Below, piece by piece: positions 7,931 to 8,846 of a DNA stretch of 8,846 bases. This DNA is from Nitrospiraceae bacterium. GTDB lineage: Bacteria; Nitrospirota; Nitrospiria; Nitrospirales; UBA8639. The translations under genes and the position numbers were made by a program. Where the stretch lies: contig DOFS01000099.1 of the NCBI GenBank assembly GCA_003523945.1, positions 1 to 8,846 of the forward strand, in the 5' to 3' direction. Every line of letters begins with the position of its first letter. Within the stretch, counting starts at the first letter, position 1. The notes beneath the pieces were generated by a model. That model ran no database searches. It saw nothing but the letters and a program-made list of their open reading frames with translations, and was not told the origin of the DNA.

Positions 7931-7959
7931 TAGACCGCAACCTCTCCCGGCGATATAAT
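7931..7959 (+). promoter_or_regulatory. Sigma70-type promoter of the toxin-antitoxin operon
   Basis: A perfect -10 box TATAAT (7954-7959) has a -35-like TAGACC (7931-7936, 4 of 6 matches to TTGACA) exactly 17 bases before it. The expected transcription start, about 7966, lies within the palindrome at 7964-7975, giving a short leader of roughly 25 bases to the ATG at 7991. This is the clearest promoter in the window. Confidence 0.65.
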
Positions 7960-7963
7960 CACC

Positions 7964-7975
7964 GAATAATTATTC
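7964..7975. promoter_or_regulatory. Perfect 12-bp palindrome, candidate operator
   Basis: GAATAATTATTC is its own reverse complement and lies between the -10 box and the antitoxin start, over the likely transcription start. Toxin-antitoxin operons commonly autoregulate through a palindrome at this position. That DUF433-type proteins bind it is an inference; this family has been proposed to have a DNA-binding helix-turn-helix-like fold. Confidence 0.5.
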
Positions 7976-7990
7976 TTGATGGAGATGATG

Positions 7991-8236
7991 ATGTCGCTTG
8001 TCATTGAAGAACATGAATTGAACCAATTACCCATTACGATTGACCAAGACATTCTAAGTGGGACACCGGTTTTTCAGGGTACACGCGTCCCCGTCGATGC
8101 CCTCATGACAAATTTGGAATCCGGCCTTACCTTGGACGCGTTTCTCGATAATTTTCCCTCCGTGACCCGCAAACAAGCGATTCAAGTCCTTGAGTTTTCC
8201 AAATCCACCCTCCTGAAACTTGCTCACCGATCTTGA
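7991..8236 (+). CDS. DUF433-family antitoxin
   Basis: An 81-residue protein with the DUF433 signature: ITIDQDILSGTPVFQGTRVPV in the N-terminal half, then LDAFLDNFPSVTRKQAIQVLEF, a helix-turn-helix-like segment. I chose the ATG at 7991 because GGAG (7981-7984) stands 6 bases before it; the ATG at 7988 is nearly as good, and the frame stays open to a TTG at 7976. Proteins of this family are usually encoded just before a DUF5615 PIN-like protein and are predicted to act as its antitoxin, neutralising the toxin and probably repressing their shared promoter. Here the stop (TGA, 8234-8236) overlaps the TTG start of that partner. The pair lies between copies of a dispersed repeat, in keeping with the mobility of such modules. 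The family call is firm; the antitoxin role comes from family knowledge. Confidence 0.88.
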   Translation: MSLVIEEHELNQLPITIDQDILSGTPVFQGTRVPVDALMTNLESGLTLDAFLDNFPSVTRKQAIQVLEFSKSTLLKLAHRS

Positions 8237-8550
8237 CCATTCTGCTGGACGAATCGGTTCCACGGTTGTTCAAAATTCATCTGGGCGAGTTTTCGATAGT
8301 CACCGTTCATGAATTGGGTTGGACCGGCATGAAGAATGGCGATTTGTTCGCAGCCGCCAGCCAACAATTCACCATTTTTATTACTGCAGATAAAAATCTC
8401 CGCTATCAACAAAGTCTTTCAGGAAATCCCCTCTCCATTATTGTGCTTCCCACCAATCAAGTCCCCTTAGTGTTAACGTTACTACCCCTTATTCGGGATA
8501 CCGTCCTGGCCATTCAACCCAATGAACTCATCGAAATTTCACTGCCTTGA
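8233..8550 (+). CDS. DUF5615 PIN-like toxin (predicted ribonuclease)
   Basis: A 105-residue protein typical in length for DUF5615/COG4634 PIN-like proteins. The acidic residues expected for the metal site are visible: D6 (ILLDESVP), D37 (GMKNGDLFAAA) and D53 (FITADKNLRYQ). The HELGW segment and the C-terminal hydrophobic IIVLPTNQVPL also fit. It starts at TTG (8233-8235), overlapping the antitoxin TGA as TTGA; no ATG fits, because the protein core begins at once with TILLDE. The overlap and weak start suggest translation coupled to, and lower than, that of the antitoxin, as usual in such operons. By family it is predicted to cleave RNA and slow growth when unopposed; nothing here shows its target. 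It appears intact. Confidence 0.87.
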   Translation: MTILLDESVPRLFKIHLGEFSIVTVHELGWTGMKNGDLFAAASQQFTIFITADKNLRYQQSLSGNPLSIIVLPTNQVPLVLTLLPLIRDTVLAIQPNELIEISLP

Positions 8551-8846
8551 AAGCACTCTTCACGACCATCACCGGACTCACGTAAATTCCTCATTGAACT
8601 GCGCGCGACCTTGGCCAAAACTTCGGACAGACTCTGCGAGTTGCTTCAACTCTTTCCCCCCTAGTCTCCTCTGGTCCAGTGGCATGGCCGAGCCATCCAA
8701 CCGGCACCGGAGAAATGGCGGGCAGTCTTTTATCCTCTATGGTTGGACGCCTTTCGGTTGGCCCGAAGGTGGGACGCTCTTAGTATTTAGCGGCCCGCGT
8801 GTGAGCGGAGCGAGTTGATTCACGATTCTTCTTTAGGCTCCCCTGG
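8551..8846. other. Non-coding end of window with repeat copy
   Basis: From 8551 to 8745 I see no gene with a start and ribosome site. The frame of the toxin stays open after its stop to about 8661 and would encode a helical segment, but it has no start codon. An open frame at 8522-8818 overlaps the toxin end and runs through the repeat at 8746-8817; it is judged spurious. The final 29 bases hold nothing recognisable. Confidence 0.6.
8746..8817 (+). repeat. Dispersed structured repeat, copy 3 (left module only)
   Basis: This matches 7635-7706 at 58 of 72 positions with no gaps, in the same orientation. Shared blocks include GGGACGCTCTTAG, TAGCGGCCC and GTGTGAGC. After GCGAGTTG the sequences diverge: the GGGCCGCT arm that closes the 8-bp stem in copy 2 is absent, so this copy either ends here or continues past the window in another form. 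With copy 2 it forms direct repeats around the toxin-antitoxin operon. Confidence 0.75.

Larger units (their letters stand above)
7368..7975. other. Repeat-filled intergenic stretch, no convincing gene
   Basis: About 600 bases between the operon and the toxin-antitoxin pair. It contains two copies of a modular repeat (7414-7560 and 7635-7854), then an AT-richer leader carrying a promoter. Open frames crossing the repeats on both strands translate the same repeat units in different frames, lack ribosome sites and match no family I know. No intrinsic terminator with a T-run is seen just after 7367; the hairpins at 7506-7533 and 7771-7798 lack a following T-run on either strand. Confidence 0.7.

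Noticed and set aside
7414..8817. CRISPR array
   Set aside because: The three repeat copies are long, divergent, unevenly spaced and of different lengths, and no cas gene is present.
8522..8818. 98-codon open frame at the window end
   Set aside because: It starts inside the toxin gene in another frame and ends in the repeat copy at 8746-8817, with low-complexity composition.

Overview
The window is a moderately GC-rich bacterial segment holding a signal-transduction operon, a restriction-type nuclease gene on the opposite strand, a small toxin-antitoxin pair, and several dispersed structured repeats. The sensor kinase with a PilJ/NarX-type sensing region, its paired HDOD and HD-GYP-type response regulators, and the repeat-rich spacers suit an environmental Gram-negative such as a member of the Nitrospirota. 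That assignment is a low-confidence impression: no rRNA or marker gene is present.

Layout. 1-449 is the 3' end of a PAS-domain protein, a truncated paralogue of the first PAS domain of the kinase further on. A tetranucleotide simple repeat (466-513) lies just past its stop. 686-1654 (minus) encodes a PD-(D/E)XK nuclease-like protein that carries a REP-like palindrome inside its reading frame. 1655-2136 is mostly non-coding, with one repeat fragment (1841-1890) and a possible 32-residue membrane peptide that overlaps the kinase start as TAATG. 2137-7367 is a three-gene operon: a 940-residue membrane sensor kinase (PilJ-like region, GAF, PAS, PAS, HisKA, HATPase), a receiver-HDOD regulator overlapping it by ATGA, and a receiver plus degenerate HD-GYP regulator 27 bases further on.

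7368-7975 has no convincing gene. It holds two copies of a modular repeat with stable hairpins, one of which shows two compensatory base-pair changes between the copies. 7991-8550 is a DUF433-type antitoxin gene and a DUF5615/PIN-like toxin gene that overlap as TTGA. They have a good sigma70-type promoter and a perfect 12-bp palindrome between the -10 box and the start. A third repeat copy (8746-8817), about 81% identical to the one at 7635-7706 and in the same orientation, closes the window, so the toxin-antitoxin pair sits between direct repeats.

How the parts may work together: the kinase would sense a periplasmic or membrane cue and, through GAF/PAS, a cytoplasmic one, then phosphorylate the aspartate of one or both regulators. 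Both regulators carry HD-superfamily outputs rather than DNA-binding domains. The HDOD protein keeps its histidines and aspartate. The HD-GYP-like protein has lost the HD dyad and the HHE triad, so it is more likely a c-di-GMP-binding or protein-interaction module than a phosphodiesterase. The most unusual items are this degenerate HD-GYP partner, the covarying repeat hairpins flanking the toxin-antitoxin unit, the in-frame palindrome in the nuclease gene, and a sharply bounded 54-base perfect match between the two PAS genes.
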